A DNA stretch of 15,232 bases from Candidatus Woesearchaeota archaeon (GTDB lineage Archaea > Nanobdellota > Nanobdellia > Woesearchaeales > UBA10200). The stretch lies in the NCBI GenBank assembly GCA_018302185.1, contig JAGVZX010000057.1, positions 1 through 15,232 on the forward strand, written 5' to 3'. This document shows, piece by piece, positions 1 through 5,974 of the stretch. The notes beneath the pieces were generated by a model. It was not told where the DNA came from. It saw nothing but the letters and a program-made list of their open reading frames with translations, and made no database searches. The first letter of the stretch is position 1. Each line of letters starts with the position of its first letter. The translations under genes were made by a program, and so were the position numbers.

Positions 1-53
1 ACGATGCTTCACAGGACAGCGAAGATTTTGGCGAAGAAGAGACAAGCAATTAA
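1..53 (+). CDS. 3' end of an unidentified acidic protein (partial)
   Basis: Reading from base 3, the frame gives a 16-residue tail rich in Asp, Glu, Ser and Thr, ending ETSN at a TAA (51-53). A T-rich tract follows at 63-92, as expected at an archaeal transcript end. The body of the gene lies before the window, so the product cannot be named. An acidic, disordered C-terminus is all that can be seen. The call rests on composition and on the stop-plus-T-tract arrangement, so it is tentative. Confidence 0.45.
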   Translation, partial: DASQDSEDFGEEETSN

Positions 54-62
54 GTTTGCATC

Positions 63-97
63 TTTCTTTGATTTTTTTTATTATTTTGATTTTTATA
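63..97 (+). terminator. T-rich transcript end after the upstream gene
   Basis: Runs of T, including an eight-T run near 71-78, follow directly after the stop codon at 51-53. Archaeal RNA polymerase terminates on such U-tracts without needing a hairpin. Confidence 0.4.
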
Positions 98-137
98 ATG
101 CGGTATAATTTCTATTTATGCATTTTTATGACAAATT

Positions 138-146
138 TTTAATATA
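138..146 (+). promoter_or_regulatory. TATA box of thpR
   Basis: TTTAATATA is centred 25 nt upstream of the thpR ATG. This spacing puts the transcript start at or next to the start codon, and no GGTG-type ribosome binding site is present, so the mRNA is probably leaderless. Confidence 0.6.
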
Positions 147-166
147 CCTAGATTATTTTTCTATGC

Positions 167-694
167 ATGAGATTGTTTATCGCATTAGAATTCAATGAGC
201 TGAAAAAGTATTTCTATTCTCTGCAGGATAAGATTAGGTTTAATTCTGGCAAATTTACCTTTCCAAAGACATTTCATATGACACTAAAGTTCATAGGGGA
301 GTTTGATGAGAATAAGGTCGAAATCGTAAAGAAGATACTTGAGAAAGTTAAATTCGAGAAAATTAGTGTAAAGGTTTCAAAGATAGGTTTTTTTCCGACT
401 GAAAAATATATAAGGGTTGTTTGGATTGGAATAAAACCAGAGGAAGAGATCATAAAATTGCAAAGCAGAATCGATAAGGAATTAGAAGAGCTTAATTTCA
501 AGCAGGAGAAGAGCTTTAAGCCACACATAACACTAGCCAGAGTCAAGGTTTTGCAAGAGAAAGAGGAGTTTGTAGAGAAAGTGAAAAATTTGGTTATTGA
601 GGAGAAAGAGATTACTTTGAAGAGCTTTAAGTTAGTAAAAAGTGAATTAACTCCAGAAGGGCCTGTGTATGAGGATTTAGGAGAGTTTTCTTAG
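167..694 (+). CDS. thpR: RNA 2',3'-cyclic phosphodiesterase (2H family)
   Basis: A 175-aa protein of the LigT/ThpR branch of the 2H phosphoesterases, matching the family's usual size. Both catalytic signatures are present: HMTL at residues 37-40 and HITL at 120-123. They sit in the two lobes, with the family's preceding contexts (FPKTFH and FKPH). Family members open 2',3'-cyclic phosphates on RNA to the 2'-phosphate. In archaea a role in RNA end metabolism after tRNA splicing or RNA decay is suggested but not settled. The ATG at 167 fits a leaderless start below the TATA box. No partner gene is nearby, although the window also carries three intron-containing tRNA segments that would generate spliceable ends. 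Confidence 0.93.
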   Translation: MRLFIALEFNELKKYFYSLQDKIRFNSGKFTFPKTFHMTLKFIGEFDENKVEIVKKILEKVKFEKISVKVSKIGFFPTEKYIRVVWIGIKPEEEIIKLQSRIDKELEELNFKQEKSFKPHITLARVKVLQEKEEFVEKVKNLVIEEKEITLKSFKLVKSELTPEGPVYEDLGEFS

Positions 695-724
695 ATCAGG
701 TTTTTACCCTCTAAAATCGTCACC

Positions 725-912
725 TTTAAATATAAAGTGCCATTTTAATAGCATAAAGCCGAAGCTAATGCACATGAGTTGCGTTGGTGAGCTGCACAAG
801 GCAATAAAAAGTGCGGAGCAAATTAGATTGTTCTGGATCATTTATTGCGATAATAGAAGTGCAGCATAATATAATAATATTAAAACTTAAACAAACGAAA
901 GGTGAACGTAAA
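725..912 (+). promoter_or_regulatory. Long promoter/leader region of rpsB, possibly with a small RNA
   Basis: A strong TATA box (TTTAAATATA, 725-734) would start transcription near 757, about 155 nt before the rpsB ATG. A second AT-rich box lies at 867-882. The interval contains GCTGCAC (791-797) and its exact complement GTGCAGC (859-865), and a 33-codon frame at 768-869 that I do not think is a gene. It could be a structured leader or a separate small RNA ahead of a second promoter. The sequence alone does not decide. Confidence 0.4.
901..905 (+). promoter_or_regulatory. Ribosome binding site of rpsB
   Basis: GGTGA lies 7 nt upstream of the ATG at 913 and matches the archaeal 16S 3' end. 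It fixes the start of rpsB at 913 rather than at the in-frame ATG at 811, whose extra 34 residues do not resemble any uS2 N-terminus. Confidence 0.8.
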
Positions 913-1509
913 ATGGCAGATGAATTTTTAGTTGCACAGGATGTATATTTAAAGTCAGGGATTCATATAGGCACAAAGTTCAGGACAAAGCATATGGCTA
1001 ATTTTATCTATAAGACAAGGCCAGATGGCTTAAGTGTCTTGAACCTGCAGAAGATAAATGAGAGATTAGGGATTGCTGCAAATTTCATGTCACAATATAA
1101 CCCAGAGGACATACTTGTTGTCTGCAGAAGAGAGACAGGATGGAAGCCTGTTAAATTATTACACAAATTGACAGGCATCAAGATATTCGCAGGCAGATAC
1201 CCACCAGGAATATTGACTAACAAGGCTCTTGACACATACATGGAAACAAAGCTGATCTTAGTAGTTGATTCATGGCCAGATAGGAATGCAGTACTAGATG
1301 CAAACGGCATCGGAATCCCTGTAATCGCTCTTTGTGATACAAACAACCAGTCAAATGAGCTGGATCTAGTTGTTCCATGCAACAATAAGGGAAAGAAATC
1401 GCTTGGCTTGATATTCTACATATTGACAAAAGAATACTTGAAGAAACGAGGAGTCATTGCTAAGGATGAAGATATGAAAGAGACAGTTGATGACTTTGCT
1501 GAAGAGTAA
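913..1509 (+). CDS. rpsB: 30S ribosomal protein uS2
   Basis: A 198-aa small-subunit protein of the archaeal/eukaryotic S2 (SA) type. The N-terminal stretch MADEFLVAQDVYLKSG followed by IHIGTKFRTKHM is the archaeal uS2 opening. Further family segments include FIYKTRPDGL, the VDSWPDRNA-type block and the IPVIALCDTNN block, then an acidic C-terminus. uS2 sits on the solvent side of the 30S head-platform junction and joins late in assembly. The gene stands alone here, with its own promoter region, rather than in the rpoN-rpoK-eno-rpsB arrangement common in Euryarchaeota. A T-rich region at 1510-1590 separates it from the convergent ilvE. Confidence 0.97.
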   Translation: MADEFLVAQDVYLKSGIHIGTKFRTKHMANFIYKTRPDGLSVLNLQKINERLGIAANFMSQYNPEDILVVCRRETGWKPVKLLHKLTGIKIFAGRYPPGILTNKALDTYMETKLILVVDSWPDRNAVLDANGIGIPVIALCDTNNQSNELDLVVPCNNKGKKSLGLIFYILTKEYLKKRGVIAKDEDMKETVDDFAEE

Positions 1510-1511
1510 GA

Positions 1512-1590
1512 TTAGTTATTTTTTTACTTTATTTATTTTAGAATTTTTATCTTTCATTATGCTTCTATTTTTTATTTAATCTTTTTGTTT
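1512..1590. terminator. T-rich convergent termination region
   Basis: Several T-runs follow the rpsB stop, including TTTTTTT around 1519-1525. The region is shared with the ilvE transcript arriving from the other side. No hairpin is needed or seen. Confidence 0.4.
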
Positions 1591-1596
1591 TTAATT

Positions 1597-2511
1597 TCAT
1601 CTCACATAAGTCAACCAGCCTTCATACTGGTTGTCATTGCCATGAACGATGTCATAGAATTTTTCCTGCAATCTTAAGGTAACATCCCCAACTTTACCTT
1701 CATTTATTAAAACATCATCTATCTTTGAGATTGGTGTTATTTCTGCTGCTGTGCCAGAGAAGAACGCTTCGTCGCAAGTGGCAATATCATGCTCATCTAG
1801 TTCAGCTTCATCGACTTCATACCCAAGTTTTATAGCAACTTTGATAAGGGACGCGCGAGTGATCCCAGGCAAGATATCTTCCAAGCTTGCTGTCTTTATT
1901 ACATTGTTTTTGACCAAAAAGAAGTTTTCTCCTGAGCCTTCTGCTATATTACCTTTGAAGTCAAACATAAGTGCTTCATCATACCCTGCTTTCTTTGCTT
2001 CCATACTTGCAAGGATTGAATTCACATAATGCCCTGAAATTTTTGCAGATGCTATTGTGCTATGCGGATGCAAGCGAATGAAGCTTGAAGTCTTTACTTT
2101 TATTGTTTTTTTAGCAAATAGTCTAGGAAAAGGTATTGCGATTATTGTAACTTCTACAGGAATATTCCTAGGATCCAAGCCAAGAGCTTTTGCGCCATAG
2201 AAGATCAATGGTCTTATATAGCCTTCAGTTAATTTGTTTACTCTTACAGTATCTATCACTGCCTTTCTTATCTGCTTTTTTGTGAAAGGAACTTTCATGT
2301 CTAAGACAGAAGCAGAGCTGAATAACCTGTTTATGTGGTCATCAAGCCTGAAGATTGCAGGGCCTTTTGGTGTTGAGTAAAATCTTATTCCTTCAAATAC
2401 TGCGCTGCCATAATGCAATGCATGCGTCAATACATGGACATTAGCATTTTTCCATGAGACTAATTTTCCGTTGAGCCAGATCTTTTTCGCAAGAGGTTTT
2501 GTAGAAGCCAT
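1597..2511 (-). CDS. ilvE: Branched-chain amino acid aminotransferase
   Basis: A 304-aa fold-type IV PLP aminotransferase, of typical IlvE length. The PLP lysine is predicted at K157 in the AKISGHYVNS segment. The conserved EGSGENFF block is at 191-198, and the N-terminal HALHYGSAVFEGIR block at about 30-43 is the class signature. It transfers amino groups between glutamate and the branched-chain 2-oxo acids in the last step of Val, Leu and Ile synthesis, or the first step of their breakdown. The ATG lies only 3 nt after the NAD kinase stop (TAAAAAATG), so the two genes are co-transcribed. No ribosome binding site is seen, which suggests translation coupled to the upstream gene. No other branched-chain synthesis gene is in the window. 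Confidence 0.95.
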   Translation of the reverse strand: MASTKPLAKKIWLNGKLVSWKNANVHVLTHALHYGSAVFEGIRFYSTPKGPAIFRLDDHINRLFSSASVLDMKVPFTKKQIRKAVIDTVRVNKLTEGYIRPLIFYGAKALGLDPRNIPVEVTIIAIPFPRLFAKKTIKVKTSSFIRLHPHSTIASAKISGHYVNSILASMEAKKAGYDEALMFDFKGNIAEGSGENFFLVKNNVIKTASLEDILPGITRASLIKVAIKLGYEVDEAELDEHDIATCDEAFFSGTAAEITPISKIDDVLINEGKVGDVTLRLQEKFYDIVHGNDNQYEGWLTYVR

Positions 2512-2514
2512 TTT

Positions 2515-3336
2515 TTAGAACGTGACTAGTTTTAAAGGATATCTTGATAATGTGACTGTCAATATACTTTTCCTGTCAAACTTATACTCTCTGCCGACTG
2601 AATCTGCAATGACAACACCGTTTCTCATGTTTGAGGTAATAGTGATCTTTTCTCCTGGAGAGAGGACTTTCTTAAGCAGCTTATATTTCAGGAATCTACC
2701 ACGGAAAGGCTCTCTCACAACAAACTGGAATTTTTTTGAGTTAAGTGGAAGCTCTTTGCCGCCGCATGCCTTGATCCATGCATAGCTTCCTGAAGCAGTG
2801 CCTATCAAGACACCTGAGCTTTTCTGGTATTCAGAATGGTTGCCGACTTTCAAAATGTATTTTGAAATAAGATAGGCTCTTCTCTTGCCTGCATAGATCT
2901 CATTTAAAGAATGCTCTACAGGCTTATTGTTGATCCTTGCAAACAGTCTTGCAAGAGGAAGTATAGTGTGTTTTCCTGCAAGTATCTGTTTAAGCTTTTG
3001 CTCAAAATTAAAGCGATTTGCACGTGCAAAAAAGCCTTCATGCTTTAATTCATCTGGAGAAACAGCTAACACAGGAGTGTCTTTGATGTAGTGAGCAGAG
3101 CCAAGAAATGTTCCGTCTCCACCGACTGTGATTATGAGGTCCTTGTTCCTGAAAATATTGGCACTTTTATGGCTTCTTGGTATGGCTGAATATTCAATGT
3201 TATGCTTATCTAGAGAATTAAATATGACTTTAAGGGTTTTCTTGGTGTTGTCCATGTATATGATCAGGACTTTATTTAAGGTTGATCTAGATAGCTTGAT
3301 GTTTTTTTTATTGGATTTGTGGGTTAAGACTTCCAT
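2515..3336 (-). CDS. nadK: NAD kinase (ATP-NAD kinase family)
   Basis: A 273-aa protein with the NAD kinase landmarks: GGDGT at residues 72-76, the LNE motif at 144-146, and the GTASGSYAW...CGG block at 179-193 corresponding to the usual STPTGSTAY...AGG. A REPFRGR segment also fits the family. It phosphorylates NAD to NADP, supplying the reductant pool. I start it at 3336 rather than at the upstream in-frame ATG at 3426. The upstream 30 residues overlap the divergent promoter and radB, and 3336 lies 27.5 nt from the TATA centre. The N-terminal lobe is somewhat degenerate, and the tyrosine replacing threonine in TASGSYAW is a mild deviation. It is the first gene of an operon with ilvE. Confidence 0.92.
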   Translation of the reverse strand: MEVLTHKSNKKNIKLSRSTLNKVLIIYMDNTKKTLKVIFNSLDKHNIEYSAIPRSHKSANIFRNKDLIITVGGDGTFLGSAHYIKDTPVLAVSPDELKHEGFFARANRFNFEQKLKQILAGKHTILPLARLFARINNKPVEHSLNEIYAGKRRAYLISKYILKVGNHSEYQKSSGVLIGTASGSYAWIKACGGKELPLNSKKFQFVVREPFRGRFLKYKLLKKVLSPGEKITITSNMRNGVVIADSVGREYKFDRKSILTVTLSRYPLKLVTF

Positions 3337-3357
3337 ATACAGGTTAATTACTAATAA

Positions 3358-3369
3358 ATATTTAAATAT
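3358..3369. promoter_or_regulatory. Shared palindromic TATA box for nadK and radB
   Basis: ATATTTAAATAT is a perfect 12-bp palindrome centred at 3363.5. The radB ATG begins at 3391 and the nadK ATG begins at 3336, each exactly 27.5 nt from the centre. One box therefore fits leaderless starts in both directions. No ribosome binding site precedes either ATG. Confidence 0.75.
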
Positions 3370-3390
3370 GTATGCAATAATCTGAGAGTT

Positions 3391-4152
3391 ATGGCAGCCG
3401 AGCAAAAGGAAGGAGAGAATAAGCACACCAGATTAAGAGGGTCTTACATGAACGCAAATGTCTTATCATCTGGCAGTAGAGTATTTGACAAGCTTTTATC
3501 TGGAGGATATGAGAAAGATACAGTCACCACAATCTATGGGCCTGCTGGCTCTGGAAAGACCTGCTTATGCATCTTAGCAACTGTGAAAGCAGCAGAAGCA
3601 GGGAAGAAAGTTATTTATGTTGATACTGAAGGCGGATTTTCTATAGAGAGGTTAAAGCAGATCACTCCAAGGTTTATGGATGTCTTAAAACAGGTTGTAT
3701 TCTATAAGCCAACTTCTTTCAGTGAGCAGGTAGATGTGTTTCAGATGTTAAAAGAGGTGTTAAGAGAGAATGTTGGATTAATTGTGATAGACAGCATTGC
3801 AATGCTTTATAGGTTAGAGTTAGGGCAGACAACTGATGTTTATGAGCTTAACAAGGAGCTAGCTACCCAGATAGCATACTTAACAGAGATTGCAAGAAAG
3901 AAGAATATTCCTATCCTTATAACAAACCAAGTTTATGCAAATTTTGAAGAGAGAGAAAAGCAAAAGTTCAATATGGTAGGTGGAGATATCCTAAAGTATG
4001 GCAGCAAATGTTTAATAGAGATGAATCTGATAGAGCTGCCAAATAATTCTTTTATCAGGCGAGCAACTATCAAAAAACACCGCTCATTAGCTGCAGATCT
4101 TTTTGTGCAATACAAGATTGAAAATGAAGGGATAATTGAGCTGAAAGAGTAA
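3391..4152 (+). CDS. radB: DNA repair and recombination protein RadB
   Basis: A 253-aa RecA-family ATPase of the short archaeal RadB type. It lacks the N-terminal helix-hairpin-helix domain of RadA. Walker A is GPAGSGKT at residues 50-57, and Walker B is LIVID at about 130-134. The segment ILITNQVYANFEE at about 180 corresponds to the DNA-contacting L2 neighbourhood. RadB is a RadA paralogue thought to act as a recombination mediator; it binds DNA and RadA with weak ATPase activity. The start at 3391 fits the divergent promoter. The N-terminal 15 residues are polar and poorly conserved. A convergent 60-nt gap separates it from the small gene ending at 4213. Confidence 0.95.
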   Translation: MAAEQKEGENKHTRLRGSYMNANVLSSGSRVFDKLLSGGYEKDTVTTIYGPAGSGKTCLCILATVKAAEAGKKVIYVDTEGGFSIERLKQITPRFMDVLKQVVFYKPTSFSEQVDVFQMLKEVLRENVGLIVIDSIAMLYRLELGQTTDVYELNKELATQIAYLTEIARKKNIPILITNQVYANFEEREKQKFNMVGGDILKYGSKCLIEMNLIELPNNSFIRRATIKKHRSLAADLFVQYKIENEGIIELKE

Positions 4153-4212
4153 TGACTAAATAAAATAATAAATTTAATTATCAGCCACAGCTTCTATTTT
4201 TGTTACTTTTGT

Positions 4213-4359
4213 TTATCCTGCTTGGTTTGTGTTGAAATAAGAGTCAAACAAGTCATCATCTTGTTCTTCATCCAAATCTTCAAATAAACTGTCGTATTTT
4301 CTTAATTCTGTTAATGCCTCGTAAAAGTTTTCATCATTTTGTGTAAATTTTTTTGTCAT
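4213..4359 (-). CDS. Small acidic hypothetical protein (48 aa)
   Basis: A 48-aa frame starts at ATG 4359 and ends at TAA 4213. It is very acidic in the second half (SLFEDLDEEQDDDLFDSYF), with an amphipathic FYEALTELRKY stretch before it. A good ribosome binding site, AGGTGG (complement of 4365-4370), lies 5 nt upstream. It follows the 146-aa gene by 29 nt on the same strand, so the two are probably one operon. Clean start, binding site, composition and placement support a real gene. I do not recognise the family. A small acidic partner protein that binds a basic protein or nucleic-acid binder is a guess only. Confidence 0.7.
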   Translation of the reverse strand: MTKKFTQNDENFYEALTELRKYDSLFEDLDEEQDDDLFDSYFNTNQAG

Positions 4360-4364
4360 ATATA

Positions 4365-4370
4365 CCACCT
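4365..4370 (-). promoter_or_regulatory. Ribosome binding site of the 48-aa gene
   Basis: AGGTGG on the minus strand lies 5 nt before ATG 4359. It is the main reason for accepting this very short frame as a gene. Confidence 0.65.
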
Positions 4371-4388
4371 TATCCCATGACTGCAAGC

Positions 4389-4829
4389 TTAACCTGCAGT
4401 TTTTAAAAGCTTTAAGTTGTTTGTGACCAGATTCAAAGTATAGACCAGATTGCCTGCGTTTACAAGCAACAATCCATTTTTCTCTGCCAGATGCCAGACT
4501 GGAAGCTCTGTCTTCAGCAGATTGACATTGACCAGACCAGAGTCAAGGTTGTTTGCTAGATCAAGCAGCAGGACGCCGTGCTCGACGACAGACTCATCTT
4601 TTTTGCCGACATTGACAAGTTTGGAGTAGCCGACAAAACGCTTGTTATCCAGGACGACTGGAAGAGTTGTGCGCAGCAGCAGGGTATCTTCTCCTACAAA
4701 AAGCAGTGGATTTTCCAGATGTTTTAGGCTTAGCTGCAGGCTATTGCCTTCCAGACCAAGTTTGCCGACAAGATCTAAGACTGATGTTACATTTTCCTGA
4801 TTTAAGTTGTTTGTTGTTTCGCTTACCAT
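4389..4829 (-). CDS. Hypothetical leucine-rich soluble protein (146 aa)
   Basis: A 146-aa protein of unknown family. It is rich in Leu, Val, Asn and Asp, with alternating short hydrophobic segments such as NPLLFVGEDTLLLRTTLPVVL and HGVLLLDL. This suggests a compact beta-rich or alpha/beta domain rather than a membrane protein. No cysteine, signal peptide or catalytic motif stands out. The ATG at 4829 is preceded by GGTGAT (complement of 4834-4839) at 4-nt spacing, which supports the start. It leads a two-gene operon with the 48-aa acidic protein. Base composition is richer in G and C than the flanking regions. I cannot assign a function. Confidence 0.8.
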   Translation of the reverse strand: MVSETTNNLNQENVTSVLDLVGKLGLEGNSLQLSLKHLENPLLFVGEDTLLLRTTLPVVLDNKRFVGYSKLVNVGKKDESVVEHGVLLLDLANNLDSGLVNVNLLKTELPVWHLAEKNGLLLVNAGNLVYTLNLVTNNLKLLKTAG

Positions 4830-4833
4830 TCAT

Positions 4834-4839
4834 ATCACC
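4834..4839 (-). promoter_or_regulatory. Ribosome binding site of the 146-aa gene
   Basis: A perfect GGTGAT on the minus strand lies 4 nt before ATG 4829. A second ATG at 4831-4833 in another frame overlaps the spacer and is not favoured. Confidence 0.65.
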
Positions 4840-4844
4840 TTTTG

Positions 4845-5172
4845 TTTGTTTTTTATGTTTTTGTTTTATTTTTTTATAGATATTTTATGGCCATTCAAAA
4901 AAAAGAGAAATGTTTTCAAAATCGCTAGAGATTGTTTAGAAATCCAGCAATCTTGAAAATTGGCAGAATGAATTAAATAATGGCAATAATAACTATAATA
5001 GAACACATACAGACTTTCAGATTATGTAAGTTTGCCATAATTTACATGGTAGAACAAAGTCCTTTATATACCTTGTGACATATTTGTGTATAGATGAAAG
5101 ATGATAGAAAGTAATATTGAATAGAAGATTATATGAATTTGAAAATTTAATTCTGAACATTTGAATAATAAA
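4845..5172. other. Long intergenic region with promoters, no clear gene
   Basis: The left part holds the AT-rich promoter of the 146-aa gene (box near 4866-4878). A strong TTTATATA at 5063-5070 could serve either strand. On the plus strand it would start transcription near 5094, ahead of an AT-rich stretch with a CTGA at 5153-5156 that weakly resembles a box C/D RNA. On the minus strand an ATG at 5038 lies 28.5 nt from its centre and opens a 21-codon hydrophobic frame ending at 4973. Neither is convincing enough to annotate as a gene. Confidence 0.4.
5063..5070. promoter_or_regulatory. Isolated TATA box without an assigned gene
   Basis: TTTATATA with CC on either side resembles the other TATA boxes here. 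No confident transcript follows on either strand, so its target is unknown. Confidence 0.45.
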
Positions 5173-5449
5173 GTGGAAGGCATGCCCAAAAATGGAAACC
5201 CTCGCTAAGATAAGGTTTACCTTAGCTTCTCCTCAAAGCTGCACCCTATAAGCACCAGAGTTCACGACATGAGCTGCTTCATTCCTGACCTGACTCGTTG
5301 GCCATAAAAACTGATCCAATAGGACAGCTTCTCAACGTTAAAGCTAAGACCCTAAGATAGCAAATAGCTTCGCTTCCTGAGCTTCGATCCTGCCGTATAG
5401 TCCGGTTGCAGCGACAGGCAGGGACTAACTGCCCGATCTAGCCTTCCAC
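5173..5449 (-). ncRNA. Signal recognition particle RNA (archaeal 7S)
   Basis: On the minus strand the segment around 5268-5295 reads GTCAGGTCAGGAATGAAGC. This is the universal helix 8 signature, with a GGAA tetraloop (complement of 5282-5285) that binds SRP54. The 5' half carries CTGCAACCGG, part of the Alu-domain loop region of archaeal SRP RNA. The ends GTGGAAGGC (5441-5449) and GCCTTCCAC (5173-5181) are exact complements and form the closing helix 1 typical of archaeal SRP RNA. The predicted length of 277 nt is normal but at the short end for archaea. The RNA scaffolds SRP19 and SRP54 and docks ribosomes bearing signal sequences at the membrane. Ends are set by the closing helix, so they may be off by a few bases. 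Confidence 0.92.
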
Positions 5450-5469
5450 GTCAATAAAATAGAGAATTG

Positions 5470-5477
5470 TTTTAAAA
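5470..5477. promoter_or_regulatory. Palindromic TATA-like box between SRP RNA and the structured element
   Basis: TTTTAAAA is centred at 5473.5. It lies 24.5 nt upstream of the SRP RNA 5' end on the minus strand, and 27 nt upstream of a GG at 5500-5501 on the plus strand. It is a plausible SRP RNA promoter and possibly bidirectional. Confidence 0.5.
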
Positions 5478-5480
5478 TGT

Positions 5481-5737
5481 TTCTAAGAAAAATGTATTAG
5501 GTTGACCTTAAAAAATCCAGAGCTGTGGCTGACGTCGCCAATTTTGCAAACACAATCAAATCAACATTCCAGACCTGAGCGATGTTCCATGGAGCGAAGG
5601 TCAATCTTACTATAGTGCTAGTGTTTGCAGGCGACAGTCGAAAGGCGGAAATTTGTATACATAGTGTATAAATTTCCGACTTGAGACGAAGCCACTGCTC
5701 TGGATTTTATCGTCTAGAACCTAATATCTTCTAAGAA
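5481..5737. ncRNA. Unidentified structured RNA candidate (nested stems, three-way junction)
   Basis: There is no credible reading frame, but the self-complementarity is extensive. The helices I can pair by eye are: 5481-5489 with 5729-5737 (8 of 9); 5495-5503 with 5718-5726 (9 of 9); 5512-5523 with 5697-5708 (12 of 12); 5525-5530 with 5690-5695 (6 of 6); 5534-5539 with 5630-5635 (6 of 6); 5545-5553 with 5621-5629 (9 of 9); and a hairpin 5646-5654 with 5670-5678 (9 of 9). Together they form a stalk, a three-way junction and a terminal 67-nt domain. The strand is unclear. TATA-like palindromes flank it on both sides. A T6 run on the minus-strand exit favours minus; a possible GAAA loop at 5640-5643 favours plus. 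I do not recognise the family: it lacks RNase P, SRP, 5S and tRNA signatures. Confidence 0.6.
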
Positions 5738-5738
5738 A

Positions 5739-5750
5739 ACTTTATAAAGT
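5739..5750. promoter_or_regulatory. Palindromic TATA box of tRNA-Arg
   Basis: ACTTTATAAAGT is a perfect palindrome centred at 5744.5, about 31 nt before the first tRNA base. It probably starts transcription a few bases upstream of the tRNA. In the other direction it points to about 5717, at the right edge of the structured element. Confidence 0.6.
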
Positions 5751-5775
5751 AAGCACTTCTCTTCCTTGCTTATAT

Positions 5776-5881
5776 GCGCCTGTAGCGTAGCCTGGATAGC
5801 GCGACTAAAGAATAGCTAAGCCTATTTTTTCGTGAGAGCCTTCTAAGCTGTAGATCGAGGGTTCAAATCCCTCCAGGCGCG
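5776..5881 (+). tRNA. tRNA-Arg (anticodon UCU) with a non-canonical intron
   Basis: The acceptor stem is GCGCCTG (5776-5782) with CAGGCGC (5874-5880), discriminator G at 5881, CCA not encoded. The D stem is 5785-5788 with 5799-5802. The T arm is GAGGG-TTCAAAT-CCCTC at 5857-5873. The anticodon stem only closes if 5806-5836 is removed: AC (5804-5805) then joins AGC (5837-5839) and pairs perfectly with GCTGT (5847-5851). The loop is CTTCTAA with anticodon TCT at 5842-5844. The mature RNA is 75 nt including the discriminator. It decodes AGA and AGG, major arginine codons in AT-rich genomes. Confidence 0.92.
5806..5836 (+). other. 31-nt tRNA-Arg intron at position 28/29
   Basis: The bulge-helix-bulge fit is exact. 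The intron hairpin is 5807-5815 with 5822-5830. The four-base-pair central helix is 5800-5803 with 5831-5834. Three-nt bulges lie at 5804-5806 and 5835-5837, and each is cut between its second and third base. The outer exon helix is weak, so this is a relaxed BHB. It lies inside the anticodon stem, not at the canonical 37/38 site. Confidence 0.85.
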
Positions 5882-5974
5882 TACTTATTATTTGTTAGAA
5901 AACTGCTACATTTTTGTTCCTTATTACTATCCTCCTTTAGTTGTTTGTTAAATAGTATAATCTCCTGATAATAT

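Noticed and set aside
811..912. A 34-residue N-terminal extension of uS2
   Set aside because: The archaeal uS2 N-terminus starts at MADEF, with GGTGA at the right spacing. The extension is not uS2-like.
3337..3426. A 30-residue N-terminal extension of NAD kinase
   Set aside because: It would overlap the divergent TATA box and the radB start. The ATG at 3336 fits the promoter spacing.
5481..5737. Terminal inverted repeats of an insertion sequence
   Set aside because: The complementarity is broken into many nested stems with internal loops, there is no transposase and no target duplication beyond a short TTCTAAGAAAA repeat. An RNA-like fold explains it better.
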